A stretch of DNA of 64,000 bases from Evernia prunastri (lineage: Eukaryota; Ascomycota; Lecanoromycetes; Lecanorales; Parmeliaceae), in assembly GCA_003184365.1 (NCBI GenBank), contig NKYR01000013.1, positions 372,001 through 436,000 of the forward strand. The letters run 5' to 3'. The notes beneath the pieces are model-generated. The model searched no databases, was not told the origin of the DNA, and was given only the letters and a program-made list of their open reading frames with translations. Positions 1 through 11,384 of this stretch are shown here, piece after piece. Each line of letters starts with the position of its first letter. The stretch's first letter is position 1. The translations under genes and the position numbers were made by a program.

Positions 1-1037
1 CAAGTCCAAACTTGAGTAAACAACACCAAAAAGCGTAGCAGCATTTCAACCTCGAGTATTCTAGGTACATGGCGAGAGAGTTGAAACAACGTCATGAGTT
101 CCCCCGGACAGGCGCTTAATTTCTTTTGTCCATGCAGGGACTTGCGTTAAGATCCTTACTCGTACCAGCCGGCTAGGGCTGAGCATACGAGTCATTAACT
201 TAGACACCCCTCGACCGAGGACACCTGTCTATGTCTATAAAGAGAGCTACATCATCGCTCACCTTCATCAATGCGAATAGTAAACCAAGCCAGAGGAGAG
301 CGAAGATGTGGCATGTAGTTAGCTACTCTATATCAGAGGTGTACGTATTTTCGGTTGCCCCTTGGTACGCAACAAAGAGACTTTTCGGAACCAGGCTCAA
401 CTGCTCTCTCCTACTCCGTACAACTTCTGCATCTAAATCTCGGAATCTGTTTGCACGCCAGAACAACAGCAAGGGACAGGAGGACGACATTTTATTTTTT
501 TCGGACCAGCAGCAAACCAGACTCAATTACAGACTCGAGACTCGACCCAAGGAACAAGACGCCACGAAGCTGGCAAGCGGGCCATATCCGACTCACCGCC
601 AACTTGTCTGGAAATCTAGATCCAAGTCATGCTAACATCCACGGTATGGCGGCAGAGCCTTCGATTTCCGATGACACCTACTCTTTACTTCTCTAATTCC
701 TCGAGCTGTCTCGCTCAAGCCGTGGCAGACGCCCGCTTGCGAAGAGTCCCTCCGAAACTAATACACTGGCAGAACTTATAATTGCATCTTGGAGACATGC
801 TCAGCACGGTCTTCGTTCTGACGGCTCATTGTGCACTTCAAGGCTCTGCTGTAAAAAGTATTTTCGAACAAGCAACAAACGGATCTCTTTTGATTTTTGT
901 TAAGCTTTACGTCGGTCAACCGTGGGACACTGTTCATAACACACCATTTACTTGTGGTTTCGTCAAGATGGCGGAATCTGAACCGTAGAAACACCTCATT
1001 ATATAAAAGTCTGGCTCAAGTGCGGCAACCCAATTCT
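1..1037. other. intergenic, no gene recognised
   Basis: The left edge holds only short overlapping open frames on both strands that lack recognisable domains and coding-like composition. It is probably the 3' flank of the hydrolase gene that ends at 1038, plus intergenic DNA. Nothing repetitive or RNA-like was noticed. Confidence 0.6.
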
Positions 1038-2307
1038 TTAGTCAGTGAGTGAATCATGGCTCCGAGCAATATCCTGTATCCACTCCCTGATGCAGCCTCT
1101 CATTTGGATCTCTACGCCCTCTTCGCGCCAAAAATGACCGGCCCCAGTGACCTCGGCAAATCGGAACAGTGAGCTTGGTTTAGACTTCAGATTCTCGGCC
1201 CATCTTCGTAGTTTCCTTTGCGACGCGAACAAATCCTTGTCGCCGTAGACAAGCAGCGTTGGATGATCCACGAACTTCGCTTCTCTCTCGGCTAGATATC
1301 CTGAGCGCAGATTCGAGAACATAGTTGCAAACATCGAGATTGGCGGCTGCAGAAACGATATCAGGAGATAATACGTCTGCGGGGTAGGTATCTCCACTGG
1401 CACCAGGCTCTCAACGACAAGCTTGTACTCAGAAATCTCGCTACTATGTTGCCGTAGCAATTTTCTTCTCGACCTATCCATACTCCGTCGCACAGCGTCC
1501 AAACTCTTCCTGCTTTCATGACTAGTACGCCGACTGCCGGGCTCAGACTCTTCTCCACCAACGATCACCGCCATTGCTCGCGCTGACGCCCTGAGGTTCT
1601 CATGTAATCCTAATTTTCGAGCTTGCTGGGCTTCGTGATATAATAGTGCGTCCTTGTTCCATTGCGCTGCTAAACTGATAGCCCGCAATCTGATCTCTGC
1701 CGCTGCAGTACCTTTATCGACTTTTGAAAACCTTGCTAGGATACTCTCTATCGGCGGTAGAAGGGTTGTTATGAGCGAGCCGTAAGAGTAGCCACCGAGT
1801 ATTAGTTTCATGCCAGCAAACTTCTTCGATTGGGGCGGCGATGGTACTGAGGACAGCATTGTGTCTGGAGTCATAGGCAAGAGTGTGTGGGGTCCACAGT
1901 TTCTAAGGCTTTCGATGTAGTGTACAAAGAATCCAGCGAAGGAGAAGTAGTCCTCTGTCTCCAGCTTGCCTTGCCAGCTGGTTCTACCCTTCGAGGACCC
2001 TGCACCTCTAAATGCATCAGTCAATGACACATGTGCGAGCTGACTTGAGGTCCTACCGAAAGTTGAACGTCCCAACCACAAACCCTTGCTTTATTATCTC
2101 TGTAGCTGCTGATAAGACAACTGCATCATCGTAGCATCCACCAAACGGTGCATATGGGTGCGCAACAATTGCTCCTCGTGGGCTCCATGCCAATTCGCCA
2201 TCTACAGGGTTCAATACTGAATGAGGCGGGTTATATAATCGACAGTCAAGGGTTGTATCATCGTATATCGAAGGAATGGTGAAGGTGAAAGTGGGTTTGG
2301 CGAGCAT
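1038..2307 (-). CDS. alpha/beta hydrolase family protein
   Basis: Two exons, 2307-2057 and 2007-1038, separated by a 49-bp GT-AG intron; joining them restores the family motif FNFRGAG and gives about 406 residues. Visible alpha/beta-hydrolase features are the oxyanion-side FNFRG motif (residue ~82), the nucleophile elbow GGYSYGS (Ser ~158), an acid candidate in YGDKD (~340) and the catalytic His in GAGHFW (~375). The fold is therefore a serine hydrolase with an intact triad. There is no signal peptide, so it is probably intracellular. The stretch between nucleophile and acid is long (about 180 residues) and contains an Arg/Ser-rich insert that is probably a cap or disordered loop. The substrate is unknown. 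The start chosen is the first ATG of a methionine-led exon that runs into the fold. Confidence 0.85.
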
Positions 2308-2779
2308 AGTTGCAGCTCGCCGCGATTGGTAGCTTGATAGCGATCGGATGACTTTGGGCTGGGTGACTGTATGTTGGAGTCATCGTGAGCGATCTCCGCT
2401 GTTGCAGAAGAACGCAAAGCTTGAGAGAAAAAGGTCCCATAATTTCCAATCAGCGCCAAGAAGAGGACGGAAATCTGCCCTAGTCTCACCCCGAATCTGG
2501 CATCGGGTGAGCGCCGCCCTATCACTATTTGTTGCGTCTACGGAGTACCGTGGTGGGGGGCATTTAGTCTATATTACGTTCCTAATGGCGCTGGTACAAT
2601 GGTGTTGCGGTGCTTCCTATTATCTTCCTTGCCTGGTTACAAGGTGGAAGTGGCTAGGATCGAGGTGGGTAGAAGCGATTGACCATTCTATGGAGAGGTG
2701 ATGGGGCTACGATTCATTGTAGATACTCAATAATCGACAGGCCCGACCACTCGTTTCTCTTGGTTCTAGCTATGAACAC
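2308..2779. other. intergenic, promoter of the hydrolase
   Basis: Upstream region of the minus-strand hydrolase and 3' flank of the next small gene. Open frames here overlap in several frames and show no domain. No clear regulatory motif was identified. Confidence 0.5.
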
Positions 2780-3085
2780 TCAATTAACACCGTTGTAGCA
2801 GACCACTAGCCGCACTTCGATACTCTCCCTCGGCAACTCGTCCGGCCCCGCCAACGTGTTCGCGAACGATGAGTGAGGTACACCTTCGCATTAGTCAGCA
2901 TCTCTATGGTCTCCAGGTTTTGATCCAGAGATCAGCTTACCAAGAATGCTCGCATCCTTAGAGTCTGCCTGCCGAAAGATCGACGCTTGCTGGTCTTGCA
3001 GGTAATACCACGCCTGGGTCTCGGCATAGTGTACGTGCATGCTTTCCACCTCTCCATCTTTGTACATATTGCTTGATGGCAGCAT
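2780..3085 (-). CDS. small conserved fungal protein, function unknown
   Basis: Two exons, ~3085-2941 and 2883-2780, joined across a 57-bp intron with donor gtaagc, a near-consensus branch site (gctgactaat) and acceptor gaag. The spliced product is about 82 residues. The join creates a smooth protein running from HYAETQAWYYLQDQQASIF through VPHSSFANTL to PRESIEVRLVV, whereas without splicing the frame ends in unrelated sequence. I have a feeling of having seen this IPHS-type and PRESIEVR arrangement in short hypothetical ascomycete proteins, but I cannot name a domain. The start is uncertain: Met codons lie at 3085, 3067 and 3040, and an upstream exon is possible because a frame ending at a gtaagt donor lies near 3425. 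No signal peptide or membrane segment is visible. Confidence 0.55.
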
Positions 3086-3733
3086 ATTTCTATTCTCGTT
3101 CACTTCTTTATCATTTTTCCCCTCCAAAATGTGTTGATCTTAGCATCTTTGCTCTTTGCTGTCCTCTTTAGTCACCGATAAAGGCTGCAGAACCGGCACA
3201 GTGACTCATTTAATTGTGCTCAAGGTTGATATTAAGAGCCTAAAACGAGGAAGCTAACTTCCTGATTTCCTAGAGATTCTAGCGTCGTTAATCATTGCTG
3301 CCATCTTGATTCTCTGCAACTTGTACACGATGATAATGTTATGACCCTCTCATTCATTGAAAAGACAGGAACCAGCTCCAAGCGGGACGATTGTCGAGGC
3401 AAAGGAAATGTGCCCTGGACTCACTTACCGTCAAGTCTAGGGTGGTCACCATGCCTACAATGGTACTTCTAACCCGAAGAGACGGGTGTAAGAGCATGAA
3501 GAAAATGCCGGGATGTGGGGTGCAGATCGTATGTGTGCATCGCTGATTCGATGAGCATATATTATCCATACCAATTATGAAGCTTCCTGCGCACGTTAAA
3601 ATACCGATGGTACTTGAGAAAGGATCGGCAGACTTATGTATGTATTGTTACATACATTTGGTAATAATGTTGAATTTATTACTAGTCTCATTCCTGATGT
3701 TTTTTCTTTGGAAAGCATTGTTGGGTGTCTGAT
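3086..3733. other. intergenic or possible upstream exon
   Basis: A minus-strand open frame (3569-3354) contains a strong gtaagt donor near 3425 and could be a 5' exon of the small gene at 2780-3085, but I found no acceptor that keeps the frame. Otherwise nothing is recognised. Confidence 0.4.
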
Positions 3734-4268
3734 CTACCTCGTTAAACCTCTTCCCTCATCATTCTTACTGTGATGCTCTTCAACATGGTCATGAACATGC
3801 CGGGTGTCAAAGAATTCTCTCAGCTGAGCAATCTTTCCCTGCGAGTTGAACCGTACCAAGTCCACATGAAGGTCCGCGTAGGGTTTATCTGAAAGAGATA
3901 TCGTTTACGTATGAGCCTCTCTTGTGTCTTGGAAAGGTAGTGGCACTGTGCTCCATGAACACTGACTTACCGTACTTCGAAGTGGCGGTAGACAAGGACT
4001 CTACCGCAGCCCAAGGCGAGTCACCACCTCCAATGACACGCAAAACCTCCACTTTAAACGTCTCGACTTTCAACGCCGAGGTGACGTGACCATAGATTTC
4101 ATCGTGGAAGCTCTGTACGGAGTTATAACGACCTCCGAGGTGGAAGTCTTCCCCTCCCATCACCAAAACGTCGATATTGTCCACAAGGTAGCTGTTGAAA
4201 ATGTCGGGGACACCGCGGTTGGCGAACATTTCTTCGATTTGGTAGGCGGTGGGATAGGGTGAAGACAT
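3734..4268 (-). CDS. SnoaL-like / NTF2-like fold protein
   Basis: Two exons, 4268-3971 and 3888-3734, with an 82-bp intron (donor gtaagt, acceptor tttcag), give 150 residues. Exon 2 supplies DKPYADLHVDLVRFNSQGKI followed by an REFFDTRH segment. That matches the C-terminal strands of polyketide-cyclase-like SnoaL/NTF2 proteins, where a 'GKI..xREYxDT' motif is usual. The length (~130-150 aa) fits the family. These are small alpha+beta cone-shaped proteins with varied roles (isomerases, cyclases, binding proteins), so no reaction can be assigned. The ATG at 4268 starts a serine-rich N-terminus directly before the first helix; the longer upstream frame lies in the leader. A TATA-like element lies about 90 bp upstream. 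Confidence 0.8.
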
Positions 4269-5555
4269 GGTGACTGTTAGTGAGTGTGGGACCGTGAAGA
4301 AGGTTCTACCGACTGCAGTTGAGCGTGAGAGGGACAGAGGGTGTGTGAAGAACACATATATATAAGCCTCAGCTGAGCTTCTTGCGTCATTCCGACCCTT
4401 CCTTCTCCCATCATGCCTGAACACGACATCTCAAATTCAAACACTGCCATTTGCTTGAACAAGCACCGGGGGTTGGGTAGAACCCAGCATGGTGACCCAT
4501 AAAGTCTACGCTCTATGATGTCGCGCAGCAATCTTGGAGCAAAGAGAATGAAGACGAAAAGAAAGGAGAATGGGGTAAAACTTAAAAAAGGAGCATGGTC
4601 CCCAGCAGGAACTTGTAGAGCTTGTAGCTACGACGAAATGCCTCATGCATGCCACTCTGATTATGTGCATTATGACGCTGTTATCCCCACAGTGTGCCAC
4701 GGACCCTCATGCGATGAGAAAGTTTCCCACACGATCTGTGTTCGAAACATGAAGAAGAACCACTTGGGATCTAATATCGATACATGCTGACATCTGTCAT
4801 TGAACTTCAGTCGGTGAATTTCGTGCCACAGTAGTCTCCGTGGTTACTCTAGGGTTATTTAGCCCGTAAGAATAACCGAAATTACGCCATAGAACGTCTG
4901 CAGATATGCTCATTGGCCTTTGCTTGTACGAAAATTCTAGGTTTCCCGGCCGAAGGGAGGGGAAATCGGCCCCCAGTGACCCCGCGGTATCTCGGCCAAT
5001 GGATAGGGGTAAGATGGGTTGGCGGACAATAAACCACAGCGGTGCGGACATCGATCCGGACTGGCCCGGCTACCAGCAACATCCTATGCTCCTAATGCTG
5101 CCAGCGAGCCGCTAAGGTTGCCTTATGTCTTTGGGCACCAGCAACAAATTAAGCTGATCTTTGCTATCACCAACATCCTGGGCTTCTGTGTCACTAGCAG
5201 CTGTCCACCCCTCGAATACTTACCAATATCTCCCACGGCAGATGCCAACCGTCCATCAAAGCTAGAATATATCCAATAGATCTTAGAAGCTTGAATTGTC
5301 AGTCCTTTCGTTTCGATCATGAATTATTGAGTCGAGTAGTATGTACTCAGGCTTTACTTAGCGCCGAGGCGCCGGCATCCCTCGTTCCGCTATTAAAGTG
5401 GCGTACTTACTCTAGATGCCAAGACCTTTTACAATCAATTATCAAACCCATCGTAGGCAAATCTGAAGTGGAGTTACGAGTAATGGAGAAGAAAGCGAGT
5501 ACAATAGTTGTGGTTGTTTGGGTAACGAGGGTACCCACTACGTCCTAACGATCGT
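4269..5555. other. intergenic, no gene recognised
   Basis: Nearly 1.3 kb between the NTF2-like gene and the end of the coiled-coil gene. Several short frames exist on both strands, but none shows a domain, and I could not join them across plausible introns. The part next to 4268 must contain the promoter of the NTF2-like gene. Confidence 0.5.
4356..4364 (-). promoter_or_regulatory. TATA-like element
   Basis: An alternating TA run sits 88-96 bp upstream of the ATG of the NTF2-like gene, in minus orientation, where a fungal core promoter would be expected. Only position and composition support it. Confidence 0.35.
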
Positions 5556-6872
5556 CTATACATCATCGTTCGAAATGAGCAAATCTGGCCCCGGTCCATC
5601 GTCCTCGTCCTCTGATCTATCCAAGACCCCATGAAGCTGTGCTGGGTGATCATGTTTCTCCAGTGCTTCCAGACGTGCTGAGAGGTCTATGGGAGAAACC
5701 GAGCTCGTAGCAGCAACAGGAGCCTTGCTATCTTCATCCACATACCCTTCGCCTTCTGATCGTTGAGCGGCATCAAGTGCACCATGCAGCACCCTCTGCC
5801 CTTCAATCATGGCTTCAAGCTCAGCCCCAATGCAACAAACAAGGAGTTTCCAATCCCGTGCTTCCGATACTTCCAGCTTGCTTTCAATCCGCAATCTTGC
5901 TTTCCCCATGTGCTCCAAGATCTTCCTCATCCCCCCTAAGGCATTGCCATTTCCGTTCTCTTGGACCAACGGCGCTTGCATTTCCTGCATCTCTTGCCGT
6001 AGCAAGGTTTCAACATCATCAACCTCCTCGACGACTTCGTTCCAGACCCCGGACCCATCCTCCAGCGCCCCCATTTCCGTCTTCACGTTGTCAAACCGCT
6101 TTTGCAGCACCTCTTGTTCCTCAGCGTACTGCTCCCTAGCCATTTGTGTTGTGCGCCGCTCAGCGGGTAGAGCCCATAATCCTGTAGTGGTAACAGTCCT
6201 ATTACCCTGCATTGGCGGTCTCTCAAGATATCTCCTCGCCTCCTTTTCCGCCAACGTCAGCGCGGACTGATAAGAGCTGAGTTTGCTCTGTACACTATTA
6301 TCCAAACCTTCAATCTCTCGTAGCAGGTGGCGGTGCTTAGCCTTCATTTCCCACAATCTAGTTTCCAACTCTCGGATCTCGTGATCTAAAGCCTTCTCTT
6401 CGCCCCTAAGATCCTTCAGTTGGCGGTTCATGTCTTCTGATTCAATATTATTGATATGTTCTTTTAATCCGGCTGTCTTTGTCTCTAATCGTTGCACGGT
6501 ACTAAGTGCCTCTGTTCGCTGCAAGAGTTCCTCCTCTAGTATCCTGCCCTCCTCGATCTTCAGGCCTGCTAAATCCGATATGGCGCGCGAAATGCCTCTA
6601 CGTGCGCCTTTCAGACCTACTTTCCTCTTCCTGGGTTGCCGCACGGGCACAGGATTCCTTGGCTCCCTGGAGCCGCCTGGGCTGGAGTATGTTGTTGTTG
6701 GTGTTCTGCTACCTGGAGATGATGCTTCACCTTGAGGTGGGCCGCTGTTGAGACTAGCAAGAAGACCTTCGCTTTGGGCATCAAGAAGATACTGAAGGGT
6801 GCTTTGGAGATGGGCTTCCTGGCGGGAGATGGTAGTAAGGGCATCGGAGTGCGGTATTTGAAGTGAAGTCAT
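5556..6872 (-). CDS. coiled-coil protein, possibly Atg28-like
   Basis: A single exon of 438 residues when started at the ATG at 6872; an in-frame Met at 7016 would add 48 low-complexity residues. The N-terminus (SALTTISRQEAHLQ-like helix, then LLDAQSEGLLASL) is followed by a Ser/Pro linker, a basic patch (RQPRKRKVGLKGARRG) and a long helical region rich in Glu, Lys and Leu (about residues 100-320), typical of a coiled coil. The order DAQSEGL, basic KVGLKGARRGI, then coiled coil recalls proteins annotated in filamentous ascomycetes as autophagy-related Atg28, but that rests on memory. The C-terminus is acidic (SEDEDDGPGPD). No membrane segment is present. It could instead be a spindle-pole or other scaffold component. 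Confidence 0.65.
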   Translation of the reverse strand: MTSLQIPHSDALTTISRQEAHLQSTLQYLLDAQSEGLLASLNSGPPQGEASSPGSRTPTTTYSSPGGSREPRNPVPVRQPRKRKVGLKGARRGISRAISDLAGLKIEEGRILEEELLQRTEALSTVQRLETKTAGLKEHINNIESEDMNRQLKDLRGEEKALDHEIRELETRLWEMKAKHRHLLREIEGLDNSVQSKLSSYQSALTLAEKEARRYLERPPMQGNRTVTTTGLWALPAERRTTQMAREQYAEEQEVLQKRFDNVKTEMGALEDGSGVWNEVVEEVDDVETLLRQEMQEMQAPLVQENGNGNALGGMRKILEHMGKARLRIESKLEVSEARDWKLLVCCIGAELEAMIEGQRVLHGALDAAQRSEGEGYVDEDSKAPVAATSSVSPIDLSARLEALEKHDHPAQLHGVLDRSEDEDDGPGPDLLISNDDV

Positions 6873-7555
6873 TTTCGCGAGAGGTCGTGGATCAGGGCTT
6901 GCTGGCGCGGTTTGGTAGGACGTTTGGGAGGACGTTGAATTTCTGGATGCATATATCGGAAGGAGAGGTATGTCTTTGTTAGGCGGAGTGATACTGAAAA
7001 GGAATCTGAGAGACATGAAGGGAGATTAGTGGTTGTGGCCGGAAGGATTGGACGGAACGACTGGTGCTGAAACCTCGGCAATATGTAGGAACGTACAAGA
7101 AGTCATAGTGTAAATAGTGTATCGAGCAACACACTGAGAAAAATTAGGACCAGTTTGTCATTTAGCAGCGTTAGAGAAAAGCGATGCATTTAGAAGTAGT
7201 CAGTGTCGTGTGATCTCGCCGCTTGCTATAAAATTTGCGAATCCCCCGCCTGACCAACAGGCGCTACCAAACTTTCAACATCCAGCCTCGACGGAGTTCA
7301 AGACGACAACAGATGACTTGATCAGCGGAGACCACGAAATAGACTCTGCCATATTATTGTAAATGCGATGCTTCGCTTGCTTTCGAGACTATGGAAACAA
7401 TATGTCTTCTCGAATTCAAACCCAACGTCAGTCATCCATGCACCTGGTCGTATCTAGATCATGTCTTTTAGCGACTCCAGACTCCTCGCTCTTGGTGCAT
7501 TCCTAAATGAGACGGCAAATATAATATCAGATCTTTGATGAAGTTTCAAGTTTCA
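6873..7555. other. intergenic between two minus-strand genes
   Basis: Contains the promoter of the coiled-coil gene (6873 upwards) and the 3' flank of the WD40 gene ending at 7556. No additional gene is recognised. Confidence 0.55.
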
Positions 7556-9718
7556 TCATAACGAAACGCCCCAAACACCCCTGCCACCGCTCACGCCTAA
7601 CCAGTCGCTCCCTTGACTGGTCAAGCCACTCTGCGGCGCCCAGCTAATATTTCCCACTTCATAATCGCATTGCCAGCTCGCCGTTGGCCCTTGTGTATTG
7701 GCCGGGGTTGAGTTCCCTGGCGGCTGCGGATTGCTGTTCGAGCCTGGTGCCAGCGTGGCATTGCCTTGGTTTAGAAGGTCCCATATCAGTACTAGCGAAT
7801 CGTCTCCACCGGATGCTAAGGTTCCTCTTCGAGAGGGTGACCATTCGATACAGTTGATAGCGGCTGCGTGGCCCCGTAATTCGAGTAATGCCTGGCCTGG
7901 TTGCCGAACATCTAGTATTCGTATGCTGTTGGAGTCTTGTGAGAATGTCGCAAGAAGATGCGCATCATGTGGAGAAGCTACGAGACGTCACACTGAGTCA
8001 GAATAGGGGGTTCACACAAGGACGATGGGTTTGACCCACCTGCTAGCCTGAGTAGTGGTGGTGCGTATGACATCGTTTGCTGCGCAGTTGTTGGGCTCAT
8101 GTTCCCAGGGCTTGAAGCTAGAAGACGGACTTGTCAGCTAAGATGTAATGCATGGGATCCAAAGAAACCAACATTTTTCATTGTTCTTCTCCGAGGGCTC
8201 GTATATTATTGTACTGTGTTCTAGACTTCTAAGGTCGAACATTCTTACGCTACCGTCAGCGCCACAGCTCACGAACACGTCGACGCTGTTAGCGCAGAAA
8301 CGGACATCGAAGACCTCTTTATCGTGGGCTATCAGTTGCGTCTTAGCCGTAAGCGTAGGTATATCCCATATCGTACAAGTGGTGTCAATGCTGGAAGTAA
8401 TAATGAGACTCGGAGAAAGTGTATTCCAATCCAATGAAGTGAGCGGTGCAGTGTGTTCGGGCGACTTAGAATTTGAAAGAAGCGCAAGAGGTGTCAGCTT
8501 TTGAGGCTGCTGCTGTGAACTATTAGACGACCGCGATATCGAGTTTCTTGGATTATAGGACGACTGTGATGGGAGAGACCACAAGCGTAAATGATCCCCA
8601 GATGTAGCCAGGAGGTCAGTAGACTGCTTCTGGGAGGATGCCGGTTCCCAAAGTATCCTCGTGACAGGATAGGAATGCGTTGCTTCGGCGGTCTTAACGA
8701 ACTCAAGACCAAACTTGAGCGCGTCTATTGAGTGGTCAATTTCTGGCTCTGGGACAACCTGTGTTTCGAGGATTTGAATCTAGAATGTGTATTAGGAACA
8801 GATGGCACAGCTTTCAAATCTGATGACTGCAACAGAAGGGATCACTTGCAAAGTTGTGCCCATCCTCGACGTAGCTTCCAATCGCCATCTTGCCGGCTGA
8901 ATCGCCCGAATTTTGCTGCTGGACTGGCCATTTGCACCAATCAAAAGCATATACTGCCCATGGAGCCAAGTAGTTGCTGTTCGTAGGAAACGAAGGATAA
9001 CCGTCGTTGGAGTACGGGTTTCCACTTTGAGGCCCGTCGTTTACAACCGAGTCGGCCAAGGGTCGTATATCCGCCAAGCCGAGCGGTGAGTATCCAGCGT
9101 CGCCTTGGGTTTGAGATGAGGTGTACCTGTGGGTGGGAGGCGACGCGTATTTGGAACTCTCAGGGGTATTGACAAACGGGGAATATTTGGTCTGATCCAT
9201 ACCAGCGGGACTGGACCGGGAATAGCTGTGTGCCTGGCTGTTTATCGAAGGTCGTGAGGAGTGGGGTTGCTTGTGAGCGGGATTCTGGATCTGAGGTAGA
9301 GTTGGGACAGTAGAAGGCGCGGTAATGGACGTTGAGGCAGCCGGACGGCCTGATTGCAGGGATCCTGGGAGTAATTGTTCCTCTTGGGCCTCTGCGTAAT
9401 GAGATCCCTGAGGCGTGGCTTGTTGAACGTTGATCCCAGGAGCTGGACCCCCCGAGAATTCGAGGGACGAGTGATATGAATGATGCCGCGCCAGCTCTTT
9501 TGGCGTTGATTGAGCAGGGGCTGTGCTTGGTGGTATATGAAGTTCTTCTTGCCGTCGGCCATATGTTTGCATTCGACGAGGAGTCTCAAAAGCTAGGGTA
9601 CGGTCAATGCTACTGATGTTTTGACCGCATAAGCCATCTTTGACTGACCGGATGAGCCTGCACTCTGCGAGCTCAGCGTGCCGGGAGACGAGATGTACGC
9701 ACTATCATTGGCTGCCAT
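7556..9718 (-). CDS. WD40 protein of the DCAF7/WDR68 (HAN11) family
   Basis: Five exons are inferred: 9718-9649, 9592-8850, 8779-8173, 8117-8040 and 7977-7556, giving 639 residues in one frame. The N-terminal ~200 residues are a Ser/Gln/Pro-rich disordered extension. The family core starts at YLAPWAVYAFDWCKW and continues with KMAIGSYVEDGHN, the repeats HSYPVTRILWEP, LTSLDWN and EVFDVRFC, then FVSCGADGSVRMFDLRSLEH, which is the most characteristic segment of DCAF7 orthologues. The last exon carries two more blades (IRILDVRQPG, INCIEWSPS). Known relatives are adaptor beta-propellers that bind DYRK-type kinases and other partners; no enzymatic activity is expected. Intron 2 (8849-8780) uses a GC-AG boundary. 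The gene is divergent from the CoA biosynthesis gene at 10128. Confidence 0.9.
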
Positions 9719-10127
9719 ACTAAAACCCTGCCTCTCTGTTGAACTATGAGTAACTGGCGTGTCTTATGGAGCGAAAGGTTCCTACTTGAATATGATCCTC
9801 CGGCGAAGCTCGCCGCGTTATCAGGTTGCGCAGACGTTGGTGGCCGGGAAGTGACAGTGTACTGCTAATGCATGAGCCGGTGTAGATTAGCCTCCATTTG
9901 ACGAGTATGGCGTTGCCACAATTATAGACGACCAGACCTTTACACTGAGTACTCACAATTAAAGATCGATAGACTGCAAGCGCGCTTAGCGCGAAAGAGA
10001 TCTTGCACGTTGCGACTTTGCCTAGCCTGATATCATTCCGAACCACTTCCAACGAAGCAGACTCGTCAGGCTCCGCTTTGAAACTGCAGGTTTTCTTACT
10101 TGTTGTTGTTTATGGTCCTATCTCAAA
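9719..10127. promoter_or_regulatory. divergent promoter region
   Basis: A 409-bp gap between the start codons of the WD40 gene (minus) and the phosphopantetheine adenylyltransferase gene (plus). It must carry both promoters; no specific motif was recognised. Confidence 0.6.
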
Positions 10128-11384
10128 ATGGCTGAAGGCTACAAGACCAGCCCTTTGTGGCTACTACTACTCCCCCGTCCACCCTCCGAGATATCGCTCA
10201 ATACTTTAAAGGTTGCATATGGGCCGGGTCTTAATCAAGCTCTGCAAATGGCGTCAACTGCCTCTGCAGAGTCACCGCACGTGGTTTTGGATATTGCCAT
10301 TGCGTACGAAGAGGAGCCGATTATTCGGTACCCAAAAATACAGAAGCTTTTAGGATTGATGTATAGACTGATCTGCGTAATCTGCACGGAGAACTCCATC
10401 GATCTACAGTACGACAATGATGTAGATGCACGTCTTGTTATCTTCCATAAAGGCAAAATCGACCACCGCCAAACTACCCGTGACATTGCTTCTCAGCCCT
10501 ACCTTTCCTTCGGTAATTTGCAAACTTTGGCACGAAGTGCCCGGACATGGCAGCGTTTCTGCTCACTGGAAAGCGAACCGGCGGAGGATTTGCTTCAAGA
10601 CTTCCTTCGTATAAGGAGAGGATCTTCGGACGAGACTATGCGCAATAACCAGGTTGAGATTGAGAGACTACCTGGAGGGCTCACCATTCAACGTACATCT
10701 CCGCAACATGATTTCCAGGAGGCTCCATTCCATTGCCATAGCTCCATTGCGGTGGGAGGTACCTTTGACCATCTACATGCTGGTCACAAGCTGCTCCTTA
10801 CGATGACTGCGTTTATTCTCGACCCGCGATCCATCCAGGGAGCGTGCTTGACAATTGGGATCACTGGCGATGACCTCCTTGGAAACAAAAAGTTTAGAGA
10901 GGAATTGGAAGACTTCCCAGCGCGTCAGCTCGCCGTCCAAGAATTTCTGCTTGGAGTCTTGGGGCTTGTCTCATTGAGAAATGTACTGGATAGTACACAG
11001 CAAATCGAGAGCACTTCGCCACACGGCAGAGAAGTCCACAACACCCTCAAATCAGGATTGACCATCAAATACGTGGAGATCTTTGATGCGTTTGGACCCA
11101 CAATCACGGACGAAACGATTTCGGCGCTTGTCATCTCCGCAGAAACCAGGGGCGGAGGACAAGCGGTAAACAGCAAAAGGGCAGAAAAGGGGTGGTCTGC
11201 TTTGGAGGTGTTCGAAGTTGATGTGCTCGATGTTGGAGAAGCCGATGGTGATAGCCAGGATCAAGCCAACGACAAGTTCCAAAGCAAGATCAGCAGTACA
11301 GATATCAGACGCAGGATACGCGAGAAGTCTGTCCCAAAACTTGATGGATCTAGCGAAAACAGCAAGCAAGTCCGGTCAAATTGA
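10128..11384 (+). CDS. phosphopantetheine adenylyltransferase, eukaryotic type
   Basis: An intronless gene for 418 residues. The C-terminal half carries the nucleotidyltransferase signature GGTFDHLHAGHKLLL, whose HAGH is the T/HxGH nucleotide-binding motif, then GITGDDLL and the C-terminal ISSTDIRRRI. These define the eukaryotic 4'-phosphopantetheine adenylyltransferase, which transfers AMP from ATP to phosphopantetheine to make dephospho-CoA, the penultimate step of coenzyme A synthesis. In yeast this is Cab4; unlike animal COASY, no dephospho-CoA kinase domain follows. The N-terminal ~200 residues are weakly conserved, as in other fungal homologues. The ATG at 10128 is the first in the frame and leads straight into a continuous protein. 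It probably acts in the cytosol. Confidence 0.92.
   Translation: MAEGYKTSPLWLLLLPRPPSEISLNTLKVAYGPGLNQALQMASTASAESPHVVLDIAIAYEEEPIIRYPKIQKLLGLMYRLICVICTENSIDLQYDNDVDARLVIFHKGKIDHRQTTRDIASQPYLSFGNLQTLARSARTWQRFCSLESEPAEDLLQDFLRIRRGSSDETMRNNQVEIERLPGGLTIQRTSPQHDFQEAPFHCHSSIAVGGTFDHLHAGHKLLLTMTAFILDPRSIQGACLTIGITGDDLLGNKKFREELEDFPARQLAVQEFLLGVLGLVSLRNVLDSTQQIESTSPHGREVHNTLKSGLTIKYVEIFDAFGPTITDETISALVISAETRGGGQAVNSKRAEKGWSALEVFEVDVLDVGEADGDSQDQANDKFQSKISSTDIRRRIREKSVPKLDGSSENSKQVRSN

Noticed and set aside
231..988. Overlapping open frames at the left edge
   Set aside because: They overlap in several frames on both strands, lack domains and do not join across plausible introns.
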